Source: Pontibacter beigongshangensis (GTDB lineage Bacteria; Bacteroidota; Bacteroidia; Cytophagales; Hymenobacteraceae). From it: a DNA stretch of 64,000 nucleotides. Location: NCBI RefSeq assembly GCF_014332515.1, contig NZ_VFSD01000006.1, positions 124,001 to 188,000 of the forward strand, read 5' to 3'. The number at the start of each line of letters is the position of its first letter. Position 1 is the first letter of the stretch. The notes under the pieces were generated by a model. That model was not told the origin of the DNA. It ran no database searches and saw only the letters and a list, made by a program, of their open reading frames with translations. Of the stretch, positions 33,226 to 40,747 are shown one piece after another. The translations under genes were made by a program, and so were the position numbers.

Positions 33226-34311
33226 ATGCTGCTATTACAAGTCAAAAAAATGCGGGTCCTACTTCAATGGACACTGATTTTCCCGGTTCTGGCCTGGGTG
33301 CTGTTCTTCTCAGGACTGATCCCAGGCAACGATATCTTTAAATTTATAGCAAGCGCTCTCCTGATCCTGAGTGTGATGTCGGCTGTTCATCATTCTGAAA
33401 TTATTGCGTTCAAGGTTGGAGAACCGTATGGCACCATTATCCTGGCGGTTTCGATAACGGTAATTGAGGTCTCCATCATTATTTCGCTTATGATGTCGGA
33501 TGGGCAGGAGGCTGTTTCGCTGGCCAGAGATACCGTGTATTCGGCCACGATGCTTATCCTGAACGGAATTGTAGGGCTGTGCCTGCTTATTGGGGGCCTG
33601 AAGCACCATGAGCAGAATTTTTCCAAACCTTCCGTCACCATCGCCCTGGTTTCGCTGATCTCCATTGTAGTTTTTACCTTGGTGTTTCCCACCTTTACCA
33701 AGAGCGTTGTAGGATCTTATTACTCAACGCCTCAACTAGTTTTTGCCTCTATAGCCTGCCTGGTTATTTACTCTTTCTTTTTATTTGCCCAGACCAAAAG
33801 GCACAGGCAATACTTTCTTACCACAGGAGACAGTGAGGAAAGTATTGAAATCAGCAAATGGGTGTTTCTGACAAGTCTGGTTTTTCTGCTGATCAGTCTG
33901 GGCATTGTGGTGCTCCTGGCAAAAACGCTCTCCCCAACCATTGAAACCATAATTGCAAACAATAACCTCCCGAAGGAATTGGTGGGTGTTATCATAGCAG
34001 CGATAATTCTGTTGCCGGAAGGTGTGGCAGCCATAAATGCGGCGCAGAAGAACAGGCTTCAGACCAGCCTGAACTTGTCGTTGGGTTCTGCGCTGGCCAG
34101 TATCGGCTTAACCATCCCAAGTGTGGCGATCGTCTGCATCATCTATGACATGAAAATTATTCTGGGCCTCGACATTAAGTCCATTATCCTGCTGGGGCTA
34201 TCCGTGTTCACGGTCATGCTCTCGCTCAACAGCGGTAAGACGAATATTGTGTATGGGGTGGTACTTTTAGTAAACTTGTTCGCCTTTATTTTCCTGCTTA
34301 TTTTTCCCTGA
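33226..34311 (+). CDS. chaA: Ca2+/H+ (Na+/H+) antiporter ChaA
   Basis: A 361-residue inner-membrane antiporter of the CaCA superfamily with about 11 hydrophobic helices. The two family repeats are visible: GEPYGTIILAVSITVIEVS in the first half and LLPEGVAAINAAQKNRLQ followed by GSALASIGLTIP in the second. Each holds a Glu at the position expected for cation binding. The length is close to the E. coli ChaA. It should expel Ca2+ or Na+ in exchange for protons at high pH or salt. The gene is alone between the tRNA and a 31-bp element. Confidence 0.92.
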   Translation: MLLLQVKKMRVLLQWTLIFPVLAWVLFFSGLIPGNDIFKFIASALLILSVMSAVHHSEIIAFKVGEPYGTIILAVSITVIEVSIIISLMMSDGQEAVSLARDTVYSATMLILNGIVGLCLLIGGLKHHEQNFSKPSVTIALVSLISIVVFTLVFPTFTKSVVGSYYSTPQLVFASIACLVIYSFFLFAQTKRHRQYFLTTGDSEESIEISKWVFLTSLVFLLISLGIVVLLAKTLSPTIETIIANNNLPKELVGVIIAAIILLPEGVAAINAAQKNRLQTSLNLSLGSALASIGLTIPSVAIVCIIYDMKIILGLDIKSIILLGLSVFTVMLSLNSGKTNIVYGVVLLVNLFAFIFLLIFP

Positions 34312-34425
34312 GGTTCCCTAAAAACGGCCCCTGGCGCTATAAGGGGCAGGATACGGCACGAACAGTGAGAGCACGACCATCAGCCTGTTGGATACAGGAA
34401 CGGCGGCTCCGCAAAGGGTGTTGTT

Positions 34426-34456
34426 GATTATTTGAATGAAATAGCCCCTCCGGAGC
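34426..34456 (+). repeat. 31-bp intergenic element, copy 11
   Basis: GATTATTTGAATGAAAT and CCCCTCCGGAGC, followed by a T-run and GCGCCTGCTGGC. The tail lies between the element and the 3' end of the LRR-kinase gene 42 bp away. Confidence 0.85.
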
Positions 34457-34497
34457 TTTTTTGCGACCGCGCCTGCTGGCACAACTAGCATTATCGG

Positions 34498-35859
34498 CTA
34501 CTGGTAGCCGTCAGTTACCGCGGTAGCTTGCCGGTGCATTTTTGCAGCCTGTTCCAGCTTTTCAGCAATTTGCCTAAAGCCGGGCCGTTGCAGAACGTCC
34601 TCCTGCAGGCATGCTTCTTTTAGCTGTACGAGTGCGAGGCAGGTAGCTTGGTCTGTATCTGCAGGAGCCAGGTGGGTGAGAAGATCATCGAGCAGGTAGC
34701 CAAAGGCTCTAACCTCGATGCGCTCCAGGGCAGGTGCCCAAGCTGTGATTGAGTTGCCGTAGCTTGTGGCAGCTCCAAAATCGCCTAGTATTGGGTAGGC
34801 CTGCTCATTTATTAATACATTGTGTGCGTACAGGTCGCCGTGCATTACATTCTGCGTATGCAGATGTGCTGCGGCAGCGGCAACCCCTGCTGCAATGGCT
34901 AGAGCTGCTGTCAGGGAGAAACTGGTGCCTCCGGGGTAAGTATCTCTGGTACAGGTTTCGAAACTTGGAGGTCCGCCTAAATTCTTAAACGAAGGCGGAA
35001 TTAAGTTCAGGACCAGCCCCTGTTTTTGCTCCGGATGGTTGCAAATCTTCCCGAGAACCTGCACAAAATTCGGGTGAGTGCCTGCTGCAATACAGGCATT
35101 CAGTTCATCAGCCGGTGATCCATCGCTGGTCACTTCTCCCTTGAAAATTTTTATGGCAACCTGTGCTGCATTTTTGTCCACATCAGCATGCCGCCAGTGA
35201 GCTTTGTAAATTACGCCAGAGGCACCCTCACCTAACCGCGTGTCAAGCTCAAAGTCTGCCCAATCTAGTTCCTGGAGCGTATTATCCGTTTGCTGCAACG
35301 GGCAGCAGGGGTTGCCGGAAAAGGCGAGCCACGATAAATGCGGAAGCGAGAACAGCCAGCGTGGAAGCGTTTCTAGTTGGTTGGCAGAGATCCGGAGCAG
35401 CTGCAAGTTGCGGCATGCAGCCATTTCGGTGGGGAGTTCTGTCAGTTTATTTCCTGCCAGCATGCATTTCTGCAACCTGTGGCACTTGCCGATAGACTTG
35501 GGCAGGTACTCGATCTGGTTATTGGTTAAGATAAGCCAACGCACCTGTGCCGGAATGGCATCTTCGGCTATAAAAGAAATTCTGTTGGCCTTAAAACCAA
35601 TCATCTCCAGGTGGGGGCACTGCGCAAGCACGGGAGGGAAGTGGTCGAAGTCGTTTTCTGAGAAAAAGGCAATTCGCAGCTTCTTCAGTTTAACAAGGTC
35701 ATCTGGCAGTTGTATTAAATGGTTTCCTGTTAAATCGAGGATCTCTAACGAATCGGCCAGCTCAAGGATTTCGGCAGGAAAATCTGTTAAGCCGCTTGCT
35801 ATTTTTAATCTTTTTATACCTTTGAGTTGTCCGGATTTAAGTTGTTCCAGGGTATGCAT
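34498..35859 (-). CDS. Leucine-rich-repeat protein kinase
   Basis: A 453-residue cytoplasmic fusion. Residues 1 to about 195 form seven or eight leucine-rich repeats (LEILDLTGNHLIQLPDDL type). A Ser/Thr-kinase-like domain follows. Its glycine loop LGEGASGVIY begins at Gly210, the Lys is in VAIKIF, the catalytic loop reads HGDLYAHNV (His340, Asp342) in place of HRD, and GDFGA keeps the metal-binding Asp. The catalytic set is therefore complete. The open frame runs back to 35913, but I start at 35859 (MHTLEQLKSGQ), since the upstream part is hydrophobic and not conserved in character. Bacterial LRR-kinases of this form are known but rarely studied. No partner is adjacent. Confidence 0.85.
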   Translation of the reverse strand: MHTLEQLKSGQLKGIKRLKIASGLTDFPAEILELADSLEILDLTGNHLIQLPDDLVKLKKLRIAFFSENDFDHFPPVLAQCPHLEMIGFKANRISFIAEDAIPAQVRWLILTNNQIEYLPKSIGKCHRLQKCMLAGNKLTELPTEMAACRNLQLLRISANQLETLPRWLFSLPHLSWLAFSGNPCCPLQQTDNTLQELDWADFELDTRLGEGASGVIYKAHWRHADVDKNAAQVAIKIFKGEVTSDGSPADELNACIAAGTHPNFVQVLGKICNHPEQKQGLVLNLIPPSFKNLGGPPSFETCTRDTYPGGTSFSLTAALAIAAGVAAAAAHLHTQNVMHGDLYAHNVLINEQAYPILGDFGAATSYGNSITAWAPALERIEVRAFGYLLDDLLTHLAPADTDQATCLALVQLKEACLQEDVLQRPGFRQIAEKLEQAAKMHRQATAVTDGYQ

Positions 35860-36078
35860 GGCGCTTTGAAAAGTTAACAGGAAGGGGAAGCATAGTGGCA
35901 GTCGGTTTATCAATAGATCCGTCTGATTGCCAGTTTCTGATCTTCCGGGTTTGATTTAAACCATAAAAGTAAGCATGCCCGCAGGTAAAACCATGCAACC
36001 GTACTTATTCCGTTATTTTCTTTTTAATTTAATCGTGCCAGCTACCTGGGTTTAGACAACAAAAGCCTCCAATAAACA

Positions 36079-36558
36079 ATGAACCTGCAGAGAACCGATT
36101 CCAGAAACCCGGATTTTATATCTCTTGTACAATTGCTCGACGCGGACCTTGCCAGAAGAGACGGAGACGACCATCCTTTTTATGCGCAATTCAATAAAAT
36201 AGATAAACTAAACTATGTAGTAGTGGCGTACAATGGGGAGGAACCTGTTGGTTGTGGCGCCATGAAGGAGCTGGAGCCTGGCACCATGGAAGTTAAACGA
36301 ATGTACGTTGCGCCCGACTCCAGAAAGAAGGGGTTTGCCTCCCAAATCCTGGCTGAACTGGAAAAGTGGGCCTGCGAATTGTCTTACAATAGGTGTGCGT
36401 TAGAAACTGGCAAAAAGCAACCGGAAGCGATCGGACTGTACCAAAAGAGCGGTTACCGGCTTATTCCTAATTACGGACAATATGCCGAAGTTGAGAACAG
36501 TGTCTGCTTCGAAAAGAAACTGGAGCCTTCAGAGGCGGCGGCCATTTTTGATAGCTGA
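36079..36558 (+). CDS. GNAT-family N-acetyltransferase
   Basis: A 159-residue GNAT-fold acyltransferase. The acetyl-CoA pyrophosphate loop is RMYVAPDSRKKGFASQIL (motif A, with R/Q-x-x-G-x-A shape), followed by motif B with AIGLYQKSGYRLI. The acceptor is unknown. It is cytoplasmic. The start ATG at 36079 is divergent from the LRR-kinase gene and the next gene follows 55 bp downstream on the same strand. Confidence 0.88.
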   Translation: MNLQRTDSRNPDFISLVQLLDADLARRDGDDHPFYAQFNKIDKLNYVVVAYNGEEPVGCGAMKELEPGTMEVKRMYVAPDSRKKGFASQILAELEKWACELSYNRCALETGKKQPEAIGLYQKSGYRLIPNYGQYAEVENSVCFEKKLEPSEAAAIFDS

Positions 36559-36613
36559 TTTTATGCTAAAAAGCATTTCCCTCTAAAAAATTACGGTTAA
36601 AACTGGATACGAA

Positions 36614-37156
36614 ATGTTGTTACCAGAATCAGAATATAAAGAGTTCTTAGAATTGCACATGCCTCTGCTTTATTTTGTAGGGCAGCAAACGGCTATAGTT
36701 TCTGCCGCCATGGATTTTCAGAGCTTTACACAACTTGATCTTAAGGTGAAATTCAAATGCCGGGAAGCCCTGCTGGAAAATGATCAGCTACTGGATGATT
36801 ATTTGTCCCGGAACGCCGACCGACTAACAGCAGAGCAGGCAGAGCTGCTAAAGGGCTTTAAAAGATGCATAAAAGGCAACTTCATCATTCTGAAATGCCT
36901 GAAGAACCATGCTGTTTTTCTAGGCGCAGAAGACAACCAGTTTTATGCGGTGAAAGCACTGGGTACCCGGTTCCACGAATTCTTTGGGAACTTCCCGGTT
37001 TTGGTATCAGCAAACATTTTGCCGTTTAAAGACAAGATTATTTACGATGGTTTTCTTCAATCCAATAGCATTTATTTTGAAAAGGAAATGACTGCAACGA
37101 TGAATGAAAACTATAAAGAAGCAAAAAAAATGAAGCAAATAAATACGACGCTCTGA
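36614..37156 (+). CDS. Conserved hypothetical protein
   Basis: A 180-residue soluble protein that I do not recognise by name. The pattern KFKCREALLENDQLLDDYLSRNADRLTAEQAELLKGFKRCIKGNFIILKCLKNHAVFL looks like a helical stretch followed by a beta domain, and similar unnamed proteins occur elsewhere in bacteria. It follows the GNAT gene on the same strand by 55 bp and may share its transcript. No membrane or signal segment is present. Function unknown. Confidence 0.7.
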   Translation: MLLPESEYKEFLELHMPLLYFVGQQTAIVSAAMDFQSFTQLDLKVKFKCREALLENDQLLDDYLSRNADRLTAEQAELLKGFKRCIKGNFIILKCLKNHAVFLGAEDNQFYAVKALGTRFHEFFGNFPVLVSANILPFKDKIIYDGFLQSNSIYFEKEMTATMNENYKEAKKMKQINTTL

Positions 37157-37358
37157 GTGCTGCAGCAGTTTTAATGTGCTGATGCTTCCATTGGATGATT
37201 TGGAGATTTGAAAATGAATTTCCGGGGCAGGCTTTGGAAACAATCAACTCTTCACTCATAACAATCCCTCGTCCTGATAGCCGAAGATTCCGAAGCATTT
37301 CGGGGAGACAAAAAGTCTATTATCTTACTTTTATGAAGAGCAGCGGCAGGTGCTACAA

Positions 37359-37389
37359 GCTCTTGAGGGGCATTTTTATTGGAATAATT
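37359..37389 (-). repeat. 31-bp intergenic element, copy 12
   Basis: AATTATTCCAATAAAAA and CCCCTCAAGAGC on the minus strand, with a tail containing CACCTGCCGCTGCTC. Its AT end overlaps the stop codon of the RqcH gene by two bases. Confidence 0.85.
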
Positions 37390-38959
37390 AGCCTCGCCGT
37401 TCAAAGGGATTGTCCGGTTTCACGAGCAGCACCTTTTCCCGCTCCACCACCACCGAGCCCGGAGCAGAACCTTTAGGCTTACGGACATATTTTTTGGGCG
37501 TGTACAGCACCGGACAGAGCGAGTCGCTTTTGCGTTTGCTGTAGTAGGCAGCCAGCTGCGCCGCCTTCTCCAGCACGGTAACCGGTACGGTTTTGCCCGC
37601 CTGGTGCTTGATCACCACATGCGAGCCCGACACATCTTTGGCGTGGAGCCACAGGTCGTCTTTGTGCGTGTGGCGCTGGGTGAGCACATCGTTGTTTTTG
37701 GCGCTTTTGCCTACCAGAATCTTAAAGCCTTCCGACGCAAACACCCTAAACGGAATTTCCGGCTGCGCCTGCTGCTTGGTAGAGAACAGGTGCGCATATT
37801 CCCGCTGGAAATTCTTCAGGGCCTTAAAGCCTTCCACTGCCTCCAGTGCTGCTATGGCATCTTCCAGTACAATAATTTCCTCCAGTTTCCGCTCTGCTTT
37901 TTCCTCCAGCTGCCTCACCTCCAGGTGCTGGTTTTTGGCTTTTCGGTATAGGCGCTCTGCCTGCTTCTGAGGTGTTTCGTCTGGCTTAAGCTTATAAGAG
38001 CGGGTTTTGTCGGTGTAGAAGTCGTAAAGCTCAACCTCGGTGCAGCGTGGCGGTATGTTGGTGAGGTTGGCCATGAGTACGTCGGCGGTTTGGGAGTAGG
38101 AGCGGTCGTGGCGAAGCTCCTGCAGCTTGCTGTCGGTTTGAGCCAGCACAGTGCGGGTGCCGTTGAGTTTTTTGGTGAGCTGCTGCAGGGCCTGCTCATA
38201 TTGCCGCTCAAAGCCGGTTTCGTAGAGGTAGCTGCGGGTAAAGGCGTTCAATGCCTCCAGCGGGTCGTGCAGGGTGTGTTGCACATCGCCCAGCGGTAGC
38301 AGCGACAGCCGTGTTTTGCCTTCCAGCTTCGTGATGTAGTAGGCCTCGGGCTGCTCGAGCTTTTCGAGGAGTGCCTGCACCAGCTCCCACTTTTCCTCCA
38401 GCGCCAGGTTTTCGTATTGTTGCGCTGCCAGGTACAGGGCCGGCAGGTCGCCAAAGGTGGGGTAAATCTTCTTCAGATGTCCATCTGCTGCAGCAAAGGT
38501 AGCAAAGTTCTGGGGCAATGGCCTGTCCATCTGCAGCGGGTCTAGTTCCAGGTCGGCCCCAAACTTCTTGTGGAACAGGTCAACCGGTTCGCCATCCTGA
38601 AAGAGCACGATGTTAGCACGGTTGCCAAAGAGCTTAAAAAGCAGCACAAAACCACCGGACAAACGCAGGTAAAAGCTGCGCTCGTTCTGATGCTGCACCA
38701 CTTCCTGCACCACCTGGCCCAACATAGGCTCCAGCAGCTCCACACTATTGGCCCGCGCCCGTTTAAACTCAGCAGGGAAGGAGAGGGCGGAGAAGTGGGA
38801 GGTGAGCATGGCACGGATATAGAACTCCTCTCCGGCACGGGCAAAACCCAGTATCAGCTCGTCTTTGTTCTGGCTGTAGCAAGTGGCCACCTGCATGCCT
38901 GCCAGTTGTGTGTTCAGCCGCAGCGTCAGTTGCTTCAGGAAGTAGTAGTTCTGGTGCAC
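37388..38959 (-). CDS. rqcH: RqcH / NFACT ribosome quality-control protein
   Basis: A 523-residue NFACT protein, homologous to bacterial RqcH and eukaryotic Rqc2/NEMF. An NFACT-N-like domain fills the first ~190 residues. A helical and coiled-coil region follows (about 250-400), then the NFACT-R domain with the signature SAKNNDVLT and DLWLHAKDVSGSHVVI around residues 418-455. RqcH binds the 50S subunit with a stalled nascent chain and recruits tRNA-Ala to add C-terminal alanine tails that mark the chain for degradation. The length is slightly below that of Firmicutes members. The stop codon TAA lies partly inside a 31-bp element. Confidence 0.88.
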   Translation of the reverse strand: MHQNYYFLKQLTLRLNTQLAGMQVATCYSQNKDELILGFARAGEEFYIRAMLTSHFSALSFPAEFKRARANSVELLEPMLGQVVQEVVQHQNERSFYLRLSGGFVLLFKLFGNRANIVLFQDGEPVDLFHKKFGADLELDPLQMDRPLPQNFATFAAADGHLKKIYPTFGDLPALYLAAQQYENLALEEKWELVQALLEKLEQPEAYYITKLEGKTRLSLLPLGDVQHTLHDPLEALNAFTRSYLYETGFERQYEQALQQLTKKLNGTRTVLAQTDSKLQELRHDRSYSQTADVLMANLTNIPPRCTEVELYDFYTDKTRSYKLKPDETPQKQAERLYRKAKNQHLEVRQLEEKAERKLEEIIVLEDAIAALEAVEGFKALKNFQREYAHLFSTKQQAQPEIPFRVFASEGFKILVGKSAKNNDVLTQRHTHKDDLWLHAKDVSGSHVVIKHQAGKTVPVTVLEKAAQLAAYYSKRKSDSLCPVLYTPKKYVRKPKGSAPGSVVVEREKVLLVKPDNPFERRG

Positions 38960-39036
38960 AGGTTGGTTGTTAATTGTTGATTGCTAAATTGTTAAATTGC
39001 TGTTTATAGGATTTTGAGGATTGGTTGAGTTGGTAC

Positions 39037-39067
39037 AATTCTTCTAATCAAAAAGCCCTTCCAGAGG
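39037..39067 (+). repeat. 31-bp intergenic element, copy 13
   Basis: AATTCTTCTAATCAAAA and CCCTTCCAGAGG, followed by TTTTTCTGCTGCTGATGCC and CACTGCTGCTC, one of the longest tails. Confidence 0.85.
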
Positions 39068-39272
39068 TTTTTCTGCTGCTGATGCCACTGCTGCTCTGGA
39101 AAAGTACATAAGAGGCAGGACTTATGCTGATGAGTATCACCTACCTTCCAGGGTAGATTTTCTTACAATAGTGCCTCGTGCACATGGCGGGCTCCCGCCT
39201 TATTTTTTAGAAGCAGCTGTCAGTGATTTAGTATAATAAAAAACTGCCAATAATCAACCATTTAACCATCTG

Positions 39273-39313
39273 CAACCACCAACCACCAACCACCAACCAC
39301 CAACCAACAACCA
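39273..39313 (+). repeat. 7-bp tandem repeat (CAACCAC)
   Basis: Four perfect CAACCAC units and two near-perfect ones follow without gaps. The array ends 4 bp before the stop of the MBL-hydrolase gene. Its complement is the GTGGTTG type found in shorter form in other spacers of the window. Confidence 0.9.
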
Positions 39314-39317
39314 GCAC

Positions 39318-40079
39318 TCAAATCTCAAGCTGCAGGCCATCGTGGGCCAGGCTGATAAAATCGGGGAGTTGCTCCTCTACATGGCGGTGCCGCCCCATCA
39401 GGTGGCTTATGTGCGTGATGTAGCCTTTTTCCGGTTGAAGTTCAATGAGTATATCGAGGGCTTCCTGGAGCGAGAAGTGGGAGATATGTGGCTCGTGCCG
39501 GAGGGCGTCCAGCACCACCACCTTCGAGCCCTTTATCTTCTCCATTTCTTCGGGAGCGATGTAATTGGCGTCGGTAATATAGGTGAAATCTCCGATGCGG
39601 TAACCCAGCACCGGCAGCTTGTAGTGCAGCACCCGGATAGGTGTAACCAGAATGCCATCTACCTCGAAGGGGGCCTCGGTGATAGGATGGAGCGAAACAC
39701 GCGGGATGCCCGGGTAATTGGCGCCGGAGAAAATATAAGGGAACTCCTGCTTGAGCTGGTTCAGCACCCGTTGCTCCCCATAAACTGGCATGTCTTTTTT
39801 TTGCAGAAAGTTGTAAGCCCTGATGTCGTCGAGGCCGGCGGTGTGGTCTTTGTGCTCATGGGTAAAGAGCAGCGCGTCGAGCGTTTTGATGCGTTCGCGC
39901 AATACCTGCTGCCTGAAGTCGGGGCCGGTATCGATGATGAGGCTTCTCTGGCCTACCTGCAGGTGCACCGATACGCGCAGGCGTTTATCGCGGTAGTCTA
40001 CAGAAGAGCACACCTCGCAGGTGCAGCCGATCACGGGTACGCCCTGCGAGGTGCCAGTTCCTAAAAACGTTATCTTCAA
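39318..40079 (-). CDS. MBL-fold metallo-hydrolase (PhnP-like)
   Basis: A 253-residue metallo-beta-lactamase-fold enzyme. The N-terminus MKITFLGTGTSQGVP and the following CTCEVCSS resemble PhnP-type cyclic-phosphodiesterases. The metal motif is THEHKDHTAGLDD (HxHxDH), with further ligands at the Asp of ITDAN and the His of THISHLMGRH. The CxxC pair near residues 19-24 may bind an additional zinc, as in PhnP. It is the last gene of the operon with the giant kinase and overlaps the preceding gene by 4 bp. The substrate is unknown; no phosphonate genes are nearby. Confidence 0.87.
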   Translation of the reverse strand: MKITFLGTGTSQGVPVIGCTCEVCSSVDYRDKRLRVSVHLQVGQRSLIIDTGPDFRQQVLRERIKTLDALLFTHEHKDHTAGLDDIRAYNFLQKKDMPVYGEQRVLNQLKQEFPYIFSGANYPGIPRVSLHPITEAPFEVDGILVTPIRVLHYKLPVLGYRIGDFTYITDANYIAPEEMEKIKGSKVVVLDALRHEPHISHFSLQEALDILIELQPEKGYITHISHLMGRHRHVEEQLPDFISLAHDGLQLEI

Positions 40080-40348
40080 TGGGTTTCCTCGTTACGTATT
40101 TGCAGATACAACTGCCTGTTCTTGTCGCTCAGGCGGCTCTCATCTACCGAAATAGTTCGCAGAATATCGTAAAGGCAGTTAACTTTCCCTTCTAAGCTGA
40201 AATATTTGTTCACGACGGCCACTTTCATATCTTTCAGGATACAGTAGCCGGCTTTAAAATTCCCTTTCTCGTAGCGCAGCACAAATTCAGACTCCGCAAA
40301 AATATCTTCGAGCTTGCTGAGGAAAGGCCGCGTGTACTTTAACTCCAT
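40076..40348 (-). CDS. Small conserved hypothetical protein
   Basis: A 90-residue soluble protein, not recognised by name. It reads MELKYTRPFLSKLEDIFAESEFVLRYEKGNFKAGYCILKD, an alpha/beta pattern with a single Cys, and has no signal or membrane segment. Its 3' end overlaps the MBL gene start by 4 bp, so translation is probably coupled. It starts 10 bp after the receiver gene. The tight packing suggests a partner of the hydrolase. Confidence 0.8.
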   Translation of the reverse strand: MELKYTRPFLSKLEDIFAESEFVLRYEKGNFKAGYCILKDMKVAVVNKYFSLEGKVNCLYDILRTISVDESRLSDKNRQLYLQIRNEETH

Positions 40349-40358
40349 TTACTTCCTG

Positions 40359-40739
40359 TTATTCCCCGAGGTGTTGTTTTACGGTTTGAACCAGCATATC
40401 AAAATCAAGCGGCTTGGGGAGGTAAGCGTTTATGCCCGCTTCCTTAAAGTCTTCCATCGAGTAATTGTTTGCATTGCCTGTCACGGCGATGATCGGAATG
40501 CCGGCAATTTCCTTGTTGTCGTGCTTACGTATCTCGCGGGTACATTCCATGCCGTTTTTTACCGGGATGTTCAGGTCCATCAGAATAGCATCGATCTTGT
40601 TGCTCTCTACTTGCTTTAATACTTCGCCACCGTTTTTGGCAGTCAGTATCTTATAGTTCTGGAGCTCCAGAATCTTCTTCGTCAGGTTAAGAATTACTGA
40701 ACTGTCTTCAGCAATCAGAATGGTTTTGCTATCTGCCAT
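40359..40739 (-). CDS. Single-domain response regulator (CheY-like)
   Basis: A 126-residue stand-alone receiver domain. Acidic residues near the N-terminus (IAEDS), the phospho-acceptor Asp in ILMDLN, the Thr of AVTGNA and the Lys of LPKP form the complete active site. It has no output domain, so it works by protein contact or as a phosphate shuttle. It starts 8 bp after the giant kinase, so it is likely its relay partner. Confidence 0.93.
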   Translation of the reverse strand: MADSKTILIAEDSSVILNLTKKILELQNYKILTAKNGGEVLKQVESNKIDAILMDLNIPVKNGMECTREIRKHDNKEIAGIPIIAVTGNANNYSMEDFKEAGINAYLPKPLDFDMLVQTVKQHLGE

Positions 40740-40747
40740 AAGAATAG

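Larger units (their letters stand above)
38960..39317. other. Spacer with 31-bp element and 7-bp tandem repeat
   Basis: A 358-bp gap. It begins with a TTG-rich stretch (38961-39002), holds a 31-bp element (39037-39067) and ends with the CAACCAC repeat (39273-39313). No gene is present. Confidence 0.7.
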
